Source: Branchiostoma lanceolatum (lineage: Eukaryota > Chordata > Leptocardii > Amphioxiformes > Branchiostomatidae). From it: DNA of 64,000 nucleotides. Below are positions 35,101-41,354 of this stretch, piece by piece. Location: NCBI RefSeq assembly GCF_035083965.1, contig NC_089723.1:39997193-40061192 (forward strand), given 5' to 3'. Position 1 is the first letter of the stretch, and every line of letters begins with the position of its first letter. The notes under the pieces are model-generated. The model ran no database searches and was not told the DNA's origin. It worked only from the letters and a program-made list of their open reading frames with translations. The position numbers and the translations under genes were made by a program.

Positions 35101-36999
35101 CCATTTTTACCACTTAGCTTTAGACTCGTCACGTCTAGTCACAGACATCACAAGCGGAAATACAACATGAGCAGATGGTAAGAGCTGATTAGTAGTCTAA
35201 GCGACATGGGTGTCACGACAGGGCACACGAACGACATGGTGGCACATGTTCAGGTCGTACCCTTCCATTTCTACCACTTAGATTCAGACTCGTCACGTTT
35301 GCAGGGCAAAACCCAACCAGAGCAGACTATACTTGGCAGTCTGCGCGACAGTGACGTCACCTCTGGTGTGAACATGTCAAACGGTGGGTGAACAGGTCTC
35401 CATGCAGGTGGTGGCAGGGGGGGTACTGTGGGGGGGGGGGGCGTTTCGCAAGGATTCAGCTGACTCAACAGAGACTATCAGACATCCAAGATGAATTAGA
35501 AACAAAGATACTTCGATGAAGGTTAGACATCTAGGTAAGGAGATAGTCAATGCAAAAGAAAGTTACTCAAACAACTGGATAAGTTTATAAACGATGTTTC
35601 AGACAGCATCCACTGTCTTTTGTCAGAAAGAAGGATATTGCAGAGCTAGACCACGCTGGATATCTAACGTTACAGACAACAATGATATTATGTTTAGCTT
35701 CTTGCCAAAGAAAATAGAGAAGAAGTAGACATACAGGTCTCCATCATCATCATAAAGACTCGGTGGCAACGTCATGAAAACGATGCTTAGATAGTGTCGT
35801 CTGCTACGTTGTCGATCAATTTGTTCCATATAATGTTATGACAGAAAAGAAACATCGCCGAGAGAATAAGGAAAGAATGATAAGAATTATGTTACAAAAC
35901 CGCTTGTGTCAGCAAAACGGGTGCCACTGCACAATCTAGTTCCTCCTAACGACTTGCAGGGTTGTAGTTTTAGCATCACGTGTCATTTAGAGAGGCTGAT
36001 TCTCAACAGTAGTCAAAACATCAGACCGACGGGCTCAGCCATGTCCACGGCCGCCCAGAAGCACGTCTCGAGTTTCTTATGTCAACGCGCTCCTCCAGAC
36101 GGTTTGTGTCGGCGAAACGCGGAGGGAAAGTTTGAGGCTCCGCTGAAGGATGCGGGGATAAGTCCTGCCAGATGCGGCCGGTGCGGAGGAAGTCAGCAAA
36201 ACGGCACCAAGTACAAGTTCAAGTGACACGTCAAGGCTGAACCGCGCATAGTATCAGCCTTTGATATTCGCACCTGAGGATTGATGATATGAACTTTCCT
36301 GTACACTGCGTTACAAAGGAAGTACGATTCTTACCGTTATTAAAAATGATAAAGAAAACGGATAAACTAAACCTACCTGACTTTGAGAAAGGGAGCTAAG
36401 AAGAGTTTATAGTCAGATGTCATCATTAACAAAACCACAATTCTTTTAACTGTTTTTCAGGGCAGAGGTCTAGAACTTCCAGGTATATTCATATGATAAC
36501 TACAAACCTAACGAACAAACTAAGCACAGCATCTTTGATGCGCTTACAGCAACTTTACGTCAATGTTCAGTGACCCAGAAACAGAAAAGAGATAGGTTCG
36601 TTATCGTTTGTTGCCTGATCAAATACATCAAGTATCATTCTAGTCCAAAGAAATTTTGTGTGTTTGTGTGTGTGCATATGCCTGATAAAGAAATGCTTAA
36701 ATCATCCTATACAAAAAAAACACCCTATACGTAAAACAACTTAGCGACCCAGAAACGGCAAAGAGATAGATTCATTACTATTTGTAGCCAGACCTGATGG
36801 CAAAACGTATCCTAGCCAAGAAATATTCTGTGTGTTCGTGTGTGTGTACATGTCTGGTAAAGAAATGCTTAATTCCTCCTATGCAAAAACCTACGTAAAA
36901 CAACATAAAACATTTACCAGTTCGCGGCTCCGCCCCGTGGTCCGAGACGCAGGCTGCGACGCACACGGACAGGAAAAACACGGCGCGTGTCAGCTCCAT
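6644..36999 (-). CDS. Secreted multi-Ig, triple-Frizzled-CRD protein (27 exons, ~1229 aa)
   Basis: Exons, 5' to 3' on the minus strand: 36999-36918, 31118-30988, 29458-29299, 29008-28797, 28270-28155, 27794-27694, 27382-27225, 26790-26697, 22957-22818, 21919-21742, 21499-21331, 19818-19657, 18932-18835, 18450-18345, 17829-17684, 15672-15479, 15089-14975, 13416-13251, 12168-11988, 11658-11523, 10807-10692, 10238-10133, 9692-9562, 8743-8616, 8168-8068, 7403-7303, 6805-6644. All have AG/GT borders and every junction phase closes, giving 3690 nt to a TAA stop. Order: signal peptide, Ig1, Fz1, Ig2, Ig3, Fz2, Ig4, Ig5, Fz3, antistasin-like, Cys-rich and an unknown C-terminus. No transmembrane or kinase segment follows. 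Ig plus Fz recalls ROR/MuSK ectodomains, but three Fz domains in one secreted chain is unlike either. Wnt binding is inference from the CRD family. The ATG has a strong context (AGG before ATGG). Nine boundary minisatellites make some splice choices ambiguous. Confidence 0.85.
7571..7912. mobile_element. MITE-like element with AAGCCCCTGTCA termini
   Basis: The left end AAGCCCCTGTCATACA and the right end TGTGTGACAGGGGCTT are inverted repeats, and the interior holds repeated GAGCTCACAG and CGCTTGA-type blocks. A right-end-like fragment occurs again at 28441-28495 and partially at 8005-8030. It lies in intron 25 of the Ig/Frizzled gene, close to exon 26. Confidence 0.5.
8166..8275. repeat. Degenerate (TCAA)n simple repeat
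   Basis: AATCAATCAGTCAATC-type tetranucleotide repeats start a few bases beyond the acceptor of exon 25 (8168) and thus occupy the polypyrimidine region on the minus strand. Confidence 0.8.
8800..9065. mobile_element. Palindromic MITE, family A, copy 1
   Basis: The ends CCTCCCATGCC and GGCATGAGAGG are inverted. The interior contains CAGCGACC, GGCGTACCGGC and a repeated GTGATTGGCTGGTAACTTTC block. Copy 2 is at 10308-10585 with the same order of blocks. Both lie in introns of the Ig/Frizzled gene. Confidence 0.6.
9325..9490. mobile_element. Palindromic MITE, family B, copy 1
   Basis: Left TTGAAGTGCGTATGTGCAGC and right GTATTTGCACTTCATGAAAC are inverted, as are GTGGGTAATATGTCAAA and TTTGAAATATTACTCACC. 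It is related to the element at 9712-9902 and to fragments at 42655-42790 and 63885-64000. Confidence 0.6.
9712..9902. mobile_element. Palindromic MITE, family B, copy 2
   Basis: Left AATAAGCCGTTTCACGGTTT and right end AACCCGTAAACCAGCTTATT are inverted repeats, and the inner GCAGCGAGATGCATTG matches CAATGCATCTCGTTG. The whole ~190 bp is an imperfect hairpin. It lies next to the acceptor of exon 23. Confidence 0.65.
10133..11658 (-). CDS. Exons 20-22: linker, antistasin-like and Cys-rich modules
   Basis: Exon 20 (alternatively starting at 11655) supplies Fz3's last Cys and an acidic linker. Exon 21 encodes about 38 residues with the spacing C-x5-C-x3-C-x4-G-x6-C-x2-C-x-C, seen in [16 protein letters not shown] and [12 protein letters not shown], typical of antistasin-like domains. 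Exon 22 has [15 protein letters not shown] and PPCSPLPYC, a second compact Cys-rich module found in various extracellular and inhibitor proteins. Protease inhibition is only a possibility. Confidence 0.75.
10308..10585. mobile_element. Palindromic MITE, family A, copy 2
   Basis: Shares CCTCCCATGCC, TGGCGTACCGGC, GATTGGCTGGTAACTTTC and GTGATTGGCTGAC with the copy at 8800-9065. The outer parts (TTGGCGTACCGGCCTGCGAC and GGTCGCTGGCCGGTGCGCCA) are inverted relative to each other. Confidence 0.6.
10930..11523. repeat. 34-bp minisatellite repeating the exon 20 donor border
   Basis: About 17 copies of a 34-bp unit (TTACCTAATAAGGCATACTG then CTCGACGTTGGCTG). On the minus strand each unit reads as the last ~20 nt of exon 20 followed by TTAG|GTAAC, so every unit has a complete 5' splice site. 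A G/A change splits units into GTTGGCTG and GTTGACTG types in runs. A real exon-intron border lies at 11523. Confidence 0.9.
11664..11712. repeat. (ATGA)n microsatellite
   Basis: About twelve ATGA/GAAT units directly next to the acceptor of exon 20. Confidence 0.9.
11988..13416 (-). CDS. Exons 18-19: Frizzled CRD 3, complete
   Basis: Residues about 787-903, with C10 in the next exon (QEC). All ten cysteines are present: RRC, VPLC, EC, FLC, PPC, PPCREMC (two), GC, MNC and QEC. Motifs [14 protein letters not shown] and [10 protein letters not shown] are intact, and NST is a potential N-glycosylation site. Exon 18 is preceded by five further partial copies of its 5' half and exon 19 by seven copies of its acceptor border. 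Confidence 0.88.
12168..12740. repeat. ~80-bp minisatellite repeating the exon 19 acceptor border
   Basis: Seven units each contain GGAACTCCCTGGGAACAG (the minus-strand acceptor CCCAG|GGAGTTCC) preceded by the first ~45 nt of exon 19 and followed by AGTGTTAACACTTAACCAGG from the intron. Units alternate between two subtypes (ACGGCACGGAGG following CTC or CTG). Degenerate remains continue to about 12980. Confidence 0.9.
13030..13168. mobile_element. Foldback element, near-perfect ~68-bp arms
   Basis: ATTCTCCAAGCAGAGG...TTCCTCTCCTCTCA is followed almost directly by its reverse complement ending GCTTGGAGAAT, with mismatches only near the ends. ACGCACACTG flanks both sides (13020-13029 and 13168-13177), a likely target-site duplication of 8-10 bp. 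A TGCTTGGAGAAT end is also seen at 48200. It lies in intron 18 of the Ig/Frizzled gene. Confidence 0.75.
13416..14565. repeat. ~155-bp repeats of the exon 18 acceptor half, split by a SINE
   Basis: Four copies follow directly (about 13484, 13640, 13795, 13950), and a fifth degenerate one is at 14485-14565 beyond the SINE at 14123-14428. Each carries the first ~85 nt of exon 18 (the [17 protein letters not shown] region) with its AG acceptor, plus intron containing TGTGTATGTATGTG. Copies alternate in the sequence beyond the acceptor (CTACAGCGAAACACGG versus CTGGGGAAAACACGAG), so the unit may be a 311-bp dimer. Confidence 0.88.
14123..14428 (-). mobile_element. tRNA-derived SINE
   Basis: On the minus strand it opens with a tRNA-like head (GGCATCCCGTGGCGTAGTGG, then a B-box-like GGGTTCAATCCC), followed by a body with TTGGGAAAGGCACTTTACAC and ending in ACCTTTACC at 14133. 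Flanking GTGAGTGCGTATGG (14111-14124 and 14437-14450) is a clear target-site duplication. It inserted inside the exon 18 boundary array. Confidence 0.8.
14612..14682. repeat. (TG)n microsatellite
   Basis: More than 30 uninterrupted TG units in intron 17 of the Ig/Frizzled gene. Confidence 0.95.
14975..15672 (-). CDS. Exons 16-17: Ig domain 5
   Basis: Residues about 684-787. Core motifs are [24 protein letters not shown] and [16 protein letters not shown]. The first exon's acceptor half is repeated four or more times in the preceding intron (15715-16280), and each copy keeps an AG and a stretch resembling the start of the domain. Confidence 0.85.
15672..16280. repeat. ~160-bp repeats of the exon 16 acceptor half
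   Basis: Copies near 15713-15840, 15875-15997, 16042-16165 and 16200-16275 each contain exon 16's first ~110 nt ([15 protein letters not shown] and TLTCRVT regions on the minus strand), an AG acceptor (GCCAG, or GTCAG in one copy) and the intron block ACATTAACCCTAACACTAGA. A degenerate copy sits at 16500-16580. Copies lack the rest of the exon and its donor. Confidence 0.85.
16308..16475. repeat. Dispersed repeat shared with 50152-50312
   Basis: Shares CACAATTG, AAGGGGCCC, CACCCTGTG, TGGCTACCGGGCTATTTT and GGGCCCC-type blocks with the copy in an intron of the UDP-glycosyltransferase gene. No termini can be fixed. Confidence 0.55.
17140..17211 (+). tRNA. tRNA-Glu (UUC)
   Basis: A 72-nt cloverleaf: acceptor TCCCATG pairs with CATGGGA, the D arm has GTGGTCTAGTGGTTAGG, the anticodon loop CTTTCAC has TTC at 17173-17175, and the T arm is CCCGGGTTCGATTCCCGG. 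A T-run starting at 17219 is a Pol III terminator. It lies in intron 15 of the Ig/Frizzled gene, opposite strand. No intron and no mismatches in the stems, so it looks functional. Confidence 0.95.
17684..18450 (-). CDS. Exons 14-15: Ig domain 4
   Basis: Residues about 600-684. Core motifs are [20 protein letters not shown] and [14 protein letters not shown]. The intron splits the domain right before the core Trp (phase 2), unlike Ig2. A possible NxS/T glycosylation site is not evident in this domain. Confidence 0.85.
18835..21499 (-). CDS. Exons 11-13: Frizzled CRD 2, lacking C1 and C5
   Basis: Residues about 457-600. It is clearly a [64 protein letters not shown] and C10 in SERC. C1 is absent upstream of IPAC, and C5 is Tyr (TPPY instead of APPC, TAC codon near 19783). 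The other eight cysteines are kept. C1 and C5 form one disulfide in this fold, so the loss is paired. Both ends of the intron between exons 11 and 12 carry boundary arrays. Confidence 0.88.
18932..19345. repeat. 33-bp minisatellite repeating the exon 13 acceptor border
   Basis: About 12-13 units with GGAACCTGGGGGAACATGTC and AGTGTAAACAGGG. On the minus strand the border reads CCCCCAG|GTTCCCCCTG, the acceptor of exon 13, followed by the first bases of that exon. Unit length is a multiple of three, so long open frames run through it on both strands; those are not genes. Confidence 0.9.
19818..20340. repeat. 36-38-bp minisatellite repeating the exon 12 acceptor border
   Basis: About 13 units, each with AGGTTACACAGGAAGTACCT and GCCGGGAACG. 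On the minus strand each has the acceptor CCCGGCAG|GTACTTCCTG and about 20 nt of exon 12. Some units change the AG context (GTCGGGAACG; the CCTG of the acceptor becomes CTTG or CGTC in a few). Confidence 0.9.
20850..21331. repeat. Minisatellite repeating the exon 11 donor border
   Basis: Units of about 33 and 66 nt alternate, with CTTACTTGAGTTCCGGCGAG and CAGCGCACGTTGAG. On the minus strand these repeat exon 11's last ~35 nt and the donor CTCAA|GTAAG, followed by TAACACTAAC-type intron. The intron that begins here ends in another array (19818-20340). Confidence 0.9.
21742..22957 (-). CDS. Exons 9-10: Ig domain 3
   Basis: Residues about 351-457. Core motifs are [20 protein letters not shown] and [16 protein letters not shown]. 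The intron between the halves is phase 0 and contains the inverted pair of tRNA-Met genes. The acceptor of exon 9 begins a 3.4-kb array with about 50 further copies of the same acceptor border. Confidence 0.85.
22264..22336 (-). tRNA. tRNA-Met (CAU), elongator type
   Basis: A 73-nt cloverleaf on the minus strand: acceptor GCCTCGT pairs with ACGGGGC, the D arm has TTAGCGCAGTAGGCAGCGC, the anticodon CAT is at 22301-22303, the T arm GTGAGTTCGATCCTCAC is intact, and a T-run follows (complement of 22254-22260). It lies in intron 9 of the Ig/Frizzled gene, the same strand as the host gene. Confidence 0.95.
22674..22746 (+). tRNA. tRNA-Met (CAU), elongator type, inverted partner
   Basis: Identical to the copy at 22264-22336 except one base in the acceptor 3' strand (ATGGGGC in place of ACGGGGC, giving a G-U pair). 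Pol III terminator T-run at 22748. The 5' flank CCCACAGCC is also shared, so the inverted duplication extends beyond the gene. The two genes point away from a ~340-bp spacer's ends towards each other's 5' ends. Confidence 0.95.
22957..26330. repeat. 3.4-kb, ~65-bp minisatellite repeating the exon 9 acceptor border
   Basis: About 50 copies. Each has CGCCCAGCCGCACGATGGGC, then CGACCTG and either CCGGGAAACACAC or AGGACACACAC, then GGTCAGACTCTAACCCTAAC. On the minus strand every unit gives CAG|GTCGGCCCATCGTG, that is, the exon 9 acceptor and its first ~24 nt. Variation in the CA run changes unit length by 2-6 bp. Each unit also holds two telomere-type CTAACC repeats. Open frames through it are repeat artefacts. 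Confidence 0.93.
26697..27382 (-). CDS. Exons 7-8: Ig domain 2
   Basis: Residues about 267-351. The Cys-Trp-Cys core is in [19 protein letters not shown] and [10 protein letters not shown]. It resembles Ig4 in the RWRR and EG-YECVASS blocks, which supports duplication of an Ig-Ig-Fz unit, although the internal intron lies at a different place from that in Ig4. Confidence 0.85.
27040..27215. repeat. ~20-bp minisatellite
   Basis: About eight units of AAATTAGGGCACGAACATGC with substitutions, in intron 7 of the Ig/Frizzled gene, ending a few bases from the donor of exon 7 but not including it. Confidence 0.85.
27694..29008 (-). CDS. Exons 4-6: Frizzled CRD 1, complete
   Basis: Residues about 124-267. 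All ten CRD cysteines are present: TEC, IPMC, MPC, FIC, PPC, PPCREFC (two), GC, LEC and the C10 in the linker exon (GPGC). Family motifs SYPNFLGH and [13 protein letters not shown] are clear. Exon 4 reaches past C5, whereas in Fz2 and Fz3 the intron falls between C3 and C4, so Fz1 has a different gene structure. Confidence 0.9.
29085..29296. repeat. (TC)n-rich low-complexity tract
   Basis: CTCTCT runs with interruptions, directly next to the donor of exon 3 (29299). Open frames on both strands here are Ser/Leu or Arg/Glu low complexity and are not coding. Confidence 0.9.
29299..31118 (-). CDS. Exons 2-3: Ig domain 1
   Basis: Residues about 28-124. The first half (31118-30988) carries the B-strand Cys in [14 protein letters not shown] and the core Trp in IFWYKEG. 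The second half (29458-29299) carries the F-strand motif DQGWYVCKA. The intron between them is phase 0, and it contains extra copies of the exon 2 donor border (30768-30988). Confidence 0.85.
30768..30988. repeat. Three copies of the exon 2 donor border with TTAGGG tract
   Basis: TACCTGGTTGCCCTCCTTGT plus CCAGAAGATGGCGG occurs at 30768 and 30877 as well as at the real border (30986). On the minus strand each is exon 2's last ~35 nt with a GTA donor. Between them lies a TTAGGG tract (30915-30968) with five perfect telomere-type units. Confidence 0.85.
33840..34016 (-). mobile_element. tRNA-derived SINE, short
   Basis: On the minus strand from 34016 it starts CCGTGCGTAGTCCAGTGG, with a good A-box, and has a B-box-like GAGTTCGATCCC. 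The anticodon arm is poor and there is no acceptor pairing, so it is not a working tRNA. The body includes CATGCACGCTACCCG. Confidence 0.6.
34668..35400. repeat. Four imperfect ~175-bp tandem units
   Basis: Units near 34668, 34862, 35032 and 35203 share CACGACA, GGGCACA, GACATGGTGGCACATGTTC, CCTTCCATTTTACCACTTAG and GTCTAGTCACAGACATCACA. They are much more diverged than the boundary minisatellites and do not contact an exon. Confidence 0.75.
36918..36999 (-). CDS. Exon 1: signal peptide
   Basis: It encodes 27 residues starting [19 protein letters not shown], a classic signal peptide with a basic residue, a hydrophobic core and small residues near a likely cleavage site after CVS or nearby. 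It ends in a GTAAAT donor leaving one base, which matches the two-base lead of exon 2 almost 5.8 kb away. Confidence 0.85.
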
Positions 37000-37299
37000 C
37001 CTCCCCTGACTAACTGAAGACTTCTTCTCCAGAAAAAAAGTAGGAAACTTTCAGAAAGGAAGTTCTACGGACCAATAGAGAAGACGCTGGTTGAAGCTTG
37101 AAACTGCCTTCAGGTGCGATTCACGGAGTGAAGAAAACGTCAAGTTCACAGACTGAGGTGCAGCGCAGTGCGAGCTAACTTGTTAACTCCAAACTACGAT
37201 GATCCTTCAGGCGGAATGGAAGCGCTCCGCTCGTGTAAACTGCCTTCATCTGGCGAGTGGCCGCTCGAGTGCAAACAGCAGAAGCGGGCTGACCTCTTA

Positions 37300-37307
37300 T
37301 ATTTATA
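37300..37307 (-). promoter_or_regulatory. TATA box of the Ig/Frizzled gene
   Basis: Minus strand reads GAGTATAAATATAAGAGG, a TATAAATA match. It would place the transcription start near 37270 and give a ~270-nt 5' leader before the ATG at 36999. The GC-rich minisatellite begins ~80 bp further upstream. Motif only; no transcript evidence. Confidence 0.5.
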
Positions 37308-37384
37308 CTCGCACCGTCAAAGCCGCGCCGATGTTGAGGTTTACCGCAAGTCAACACTGGTACCGCCTGAGAGAGCGCGTGGCG

Positions 37385-39010
37385 CCGGGGGTCAGGGGAG
37401 AGGTCTGCGGGGGACTCACGTGCGCCGGCCGACGGGCGATCGGTCACGCCCCGCTCCAGACCCGGGCCCGGGGGTCAGGGGAGAGGTCTGCGGGGGACTC
37501 ACGTGTGCCGGCCGACGGGCGATCGGTCACGCCCCGCTCCAGACCCGGGCCCGGGGGTCAGGGGAGAGGTCTGCGGGGGACTCACGTGTGCCGGCCGACG
37601 CGCTAGCGGTCACGCCCCGCTCCAGACCCGGGCCCGGGGGTCAGGGGAAAGGTCCGCGGGGGAACCACGTGCGCCGGCCGACGAGCTAGCGGTCACGCCC
37701 CGCTCCAGACCCGGGCCCGGGGGTCAGGGGAAAGGTCCGCGGGGGAACCACGTGCGCCGGCCGACGAGCTAGCGGTCACGCCCCGCTCCAGACCCGGGCC
37801 CGGGGGTCAGGGGAAAGGTCCGCGGGAGACTCACGTGTGCCGGCCGACGAGCTAGCGGTCACGCCCCGCTCCAGACCCGGGCCCGGGGGTCAGGGTAGAG
37901 GTCAACGGGAGACTCACGTGCGACGGCCGACGCGCTAGCGGTCACGCCCCGCTCCAGACCCGGGTCCGGGGTCAGGGGAAAGGTCCGCGGGAGACTCACG
38001 TGCGCCGGCCGACGCGCTAGCGGTCACGCCCCGCTCCAGACCCGGGTCCGGGGTCAGGGGAAAGGTCTGCGGGGGACTCACGTGCGCCGGCCGACGAGCT
38101 AGCGGTCACGCCCCGCTCCAGACCCGGGTCCGGGGTTAGGGGAAAGGTCCGCGGGGGACTCACGTGCGCCGGCCGACGCGCTAGCGGTCACGCCCCGCTC
38201 CAGACCCGGGCCCGGGGTCAGGGGAAAGGTCCGCGGGGGAACCACGTGCGCCGGCCGACGCGCTAGCGGTCACGCCCCGCTCCAGACGCGGCCCCGGGGG
38301 TCAGGGGAGAGGTCTGCGGGGGACTCACGTGCGCCGACCGACGCGCTAGCGGTCACGCCCCGCTCCAGACACGGGCCCGGGGGTCAGGGTAGAGGTCTGC
38401 GGGGGACTCACGTGCGCCGGCCGACGCGCTAGCGGTCACGCCCCGCTCCAGACCCGGGCCCGGGGTCAGGGGAAAGGTCCGCGGGGGAACCACGTGCGCC
38501 GGCCGACGCGCTAGCGGTCACGCCCCGCTCCAGACGCGGCCCCGGGGGTCAGGGGAAAGGTCTGCGGGGGACTCACGTGCGCCGACCGACGCGCTAGCGG
38601 TCACGTCCCGCTCCAGACGCGGCCCCGGGGGTCAGTGGAGGGGTCCGCTGGGGATCCTCGTGCTCCGGCCGACGCGCTAGCGGTCACGCCCCGCTCCAGA
38701 CCCGGGCCCCCGGGGGTCAGGGAAGAGGTCTGCGGGGGGGCACGTGCGCGGCCCCGGGGGTCAGGGGAGAGGTCGGCGGGAGACCCACGTGCTCGGCGCC
38801 GGGGGGCAGGGAAAAGGTCCGCGGGGGAACCACGTGCGCCGGCCGACGCTCGCTCGGGCACGCCCCGCTCCAGACCCGGGCCCCCGGGGGTCAGGGGAGA
38901 GGTCTGCGGGGGACCCACGTGCGCCGGCCGACGAGCTAGCGGTCACGCCCCGCTCCAGACCTGGGCCCCGGGGGTCAGGGGAGAGGTCCGCGGGGGACCC
39001 ACGTGCGCGG
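37385..39010. repeat. 83-bp GC-rich minisatellite upstream of the Ig/Frizzled promoter
   Basis: About 19 units with GGGGTCAGGGGAGAGGTCTG, ACTCACGTGCGCCGGCCGAC, CGCTAGCGGTCACGCC and CCGCTCCAGACCCGGG. Most units have an ACTCACGTG or CCACGTG (CACGTG E-box when preceded by C). CpG content is high. Later units (38600-38900) are irregular and partly deleted. The open frames on both strands are repeat artefacts. Confidence 0.92.
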
Positions 39011-39222
39011 GCCGACGGGCCAGATGGAAGCCAACCGACAAGACAGGAAGGTGCTCCTCAAACAGTCACGGAGAGGGAGGGGCGGGCCACGTGCTGCATT
39101 GCGGATTTAACAATACTCAAAATTAGTTAATTAAGATAAAACATAGAAACATTATTATCATAAAAGGCAGTGGAAAACTGACGTTTGGCTATACATTGAT
39201 AGAATCTAAAATATACTACCAC

Positions 39223-39440
39223 AAGGCCCCCTTTCCACTAGACGGCAATCGCTGAGCGACCGTAGAGCGACCAAAATTGGATTTGTGTGACCCTTGTTTT
39301 CGAAATATTACTCTTAATGCAAAAGTATGATTTCAAAGCAAAATAAAAAACGTAAAAAGAATCGTTCTTCATCTATGAAATTTGTTGACAAATCTGTAAG
39401 ATCGTTGTCGCTGAGCGGTCGTATCCTCTAGTAGAAAGGT
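39223..39440. mobile_element. MITE-like element, CTTTCCACTAGA termini
   Basis: Left CCCTTTCCACTAGACGGC and right end CCTCTAGTAGAAAGG are inverted, and inner CGCTGAGCGACC pairs with CGCTGAGCGGTCG. The interior is AT-rich. Confidence 0.6.
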
Positions 39441-39772
39441 AGTGTAAACAGTGTAAAACAGGTTGGATGTCATTCTGTACTTTTGTGTCGGAAAAACGTA
39501 TTCAAACACTGAGAACTCCATCTGGCCGGGACGTGTGAGAATGTGCCCGTACAGGTTGCCATGGACACGCTGTAGAGATGACGCCGTCGCTAGGCGCGTT
39601 TCCATGGTAACGCTTCCAAGTTCGGTCAGTGTCAGTTCGCGTATGAAACTCGGCGAGCGAAGCCTGCAGAGGTGCGCGACAGGATGACTATGATAATAAA
39701 CAGGAGTTTCTCAGCAGCAGTACACGCCGGCACGTGCCCCCGCCGGCTCCGGTGAAACGCTTTTCCGTCTCG

Positions 39773-39976
39773 ATATGCTTCGGTCCTATTTCCAATCCGG
39801 GCCCCGACCGGACAGCTTGTGGGAACGAAAAAGATGACACATAAGACAACAAAACGCACAAAATGTAAGAAAATTAGTCCCAAACATTAATTGTGTATTT
39901 TCTTGATATGAATTTTTTTTTCGTTGTCGCAAACAGCCCGGTCGGGCCCCGGAATGGAAATAGGACCGAAGCATAA
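39773..39976. mobile_element. MITE with ~40-bp terminal inverted repeats
   Basis: Left TATGCTTCGGTCCTATTTCC continuing through CCGGGCCCCGACCGG, and right CCGGTCGGGCCCCGG continuing through GGAAATAGGACCGAAGCATA, match over about 40 bp with two or three differences. Confidence 0.75.
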
Positions 39977-41354
39977 ACGGTCGTTGCCATTTGGAACGGT
40001 CTATGCCATATCGATGACCGGTCGATACCATGTTCCAGCATATCATAATGTTAACAGGACGCAAAAACGTAAAGTTATGTAAAGAGTAACATTTCAATTT
40101 TAAATGTAAGACAGTATCTGAGAAGCGCCATCCTACCTCTAACAACCCCGCGCGGTCTACCCGTGGTGTTATTGACCTAGCCTGACTGAGACTAAAATGG
40201 TCCCCTGCCTGACAGACATGCTATAGGGGAGACTAAAGAGTTACAATAAATGTCATTAATGCATTTAGCCCTATGGGGAAGTGAAGAAAAAGAAGGTGTC
40301 ATTATCTCAGGGATCAAAACAACTGACTACAAAAACTTACCCTCAAATACTAACCAATTATGTCAATTGTCATCAGATTCATTCCTGACAAATTCTATAC
40401 GACTATTCTCAGATAAACCCCCCTAATCAGAGCCCTTGGATAGGTCCTACAGGCTTCAGACACCCAGTTGAAGACCATCCCACTATATCAGGGGGGTGCC
40501 AAAACCCACAAGGTAGAGGAAGGCCATTCAATTCAGCAAATACAGAGTCTATCCCACCACAGTAACTCCTATACTGCCCAGATTTCACACAAAAATCCCA
40601 CACACAAAAAAAAATTTCAATGGTTTAAACCCTGTCTTTTACTTGTCTCTCATCGTGGGGTCTAGGCGCAGGCGCAATCCCTTTAGTCTCCCCTCCACCT
40701 CTCCACACTCCGGAGCAAGCGGATTGGCTCCGTTTCCGATACAGACCACAGGCGGAAGCGATCACCTCCGGGAAGGGAACTACGCCTTCCTCTGACCGAC
40801 AGAGCGAAAGTTTACGGACCATGTTCACTGATAACATCCTTTGCAACTATGTTTAGGTCACTAGGTTGAGGTTACGTTTATATCGCGCCTTTTAGCTTGC
40901 ACATGCTTTCACCGTTTCCATGGTTAAATGACAGTGCGTTTTCCGAACGGGGCCATGCCTACCTTTGACCGATAGAGCTGGTAACCTTAACATGACTTAC
41001 AGCACATGCTCGCTGATAACATCCTTTGCAACAGCGTTTCGGTTCTTTAGGGGCAGCGTTAACCGTAGACTTTCACCGTTTTCATGGTTGAAAGACTCCG
41101 GAGCGTTGCTGTCGATTGTTTATGGAAGATTGGGTTCAGTGTCCCGCGGTGTACACTGAGTTTACACGTTGAGTTCATCACCGGTCCCTCCGGTCGCATG
41201 TGGGGGCGGCCTTGACCGCGGCCTTGACCGCACGGTCCAGTTCAGAACAGCATCAACACTGCCCCCAGCACGGGGCTTCTGGGAAAGCGGAGAAAGCCCC
41301 GGATGAGCTAAAGGAGCCTCAACAACTCAAGCGGTCTGGATCACAGCTAAAAAT

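Larger units (their letters stand above)
31119..36917. other. Intron 1 of the Ig/Frizzled gene, repeat-rich, no exon seen
   Basis: No domain-bearing exon is visible. It holds a SINE-like fragment (31180-31430), a three-copy repeat with AACCTGACATTG and GTGCGGGTGTGACAACACG (31540-32360), a repeat with CACTGGACATACTGTGCAAA (33660-33690 and 34260-34290) and related GAGTCTTCCTTCTGCGGTAAA copies at 33330-34200, a tRNA-like SINE (33840-34016), and a four-unit satellite (34668-35400). Confidence 0.6.

Noticed and set aside
35906-36226. 106-codon plus-strand frame
   Set aside because: No domain, no conserved motif, no splice or promoter context; probably chance.
6644-36999. Assignment as ROR or MuSK receptor
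   Set aside because: Ig and Fz domains fit, but there are three Fz domains, no kringle, no transmembrane segment and no kinase before the stop at 6644.
37168-37689. Open frames of 90-173 codons in the GC-rich array at 37.2-39.1 kb
   Set aside because: Same repeat artefact in GC-rich DNA; both strands are open, and no domain or splice context is seen.
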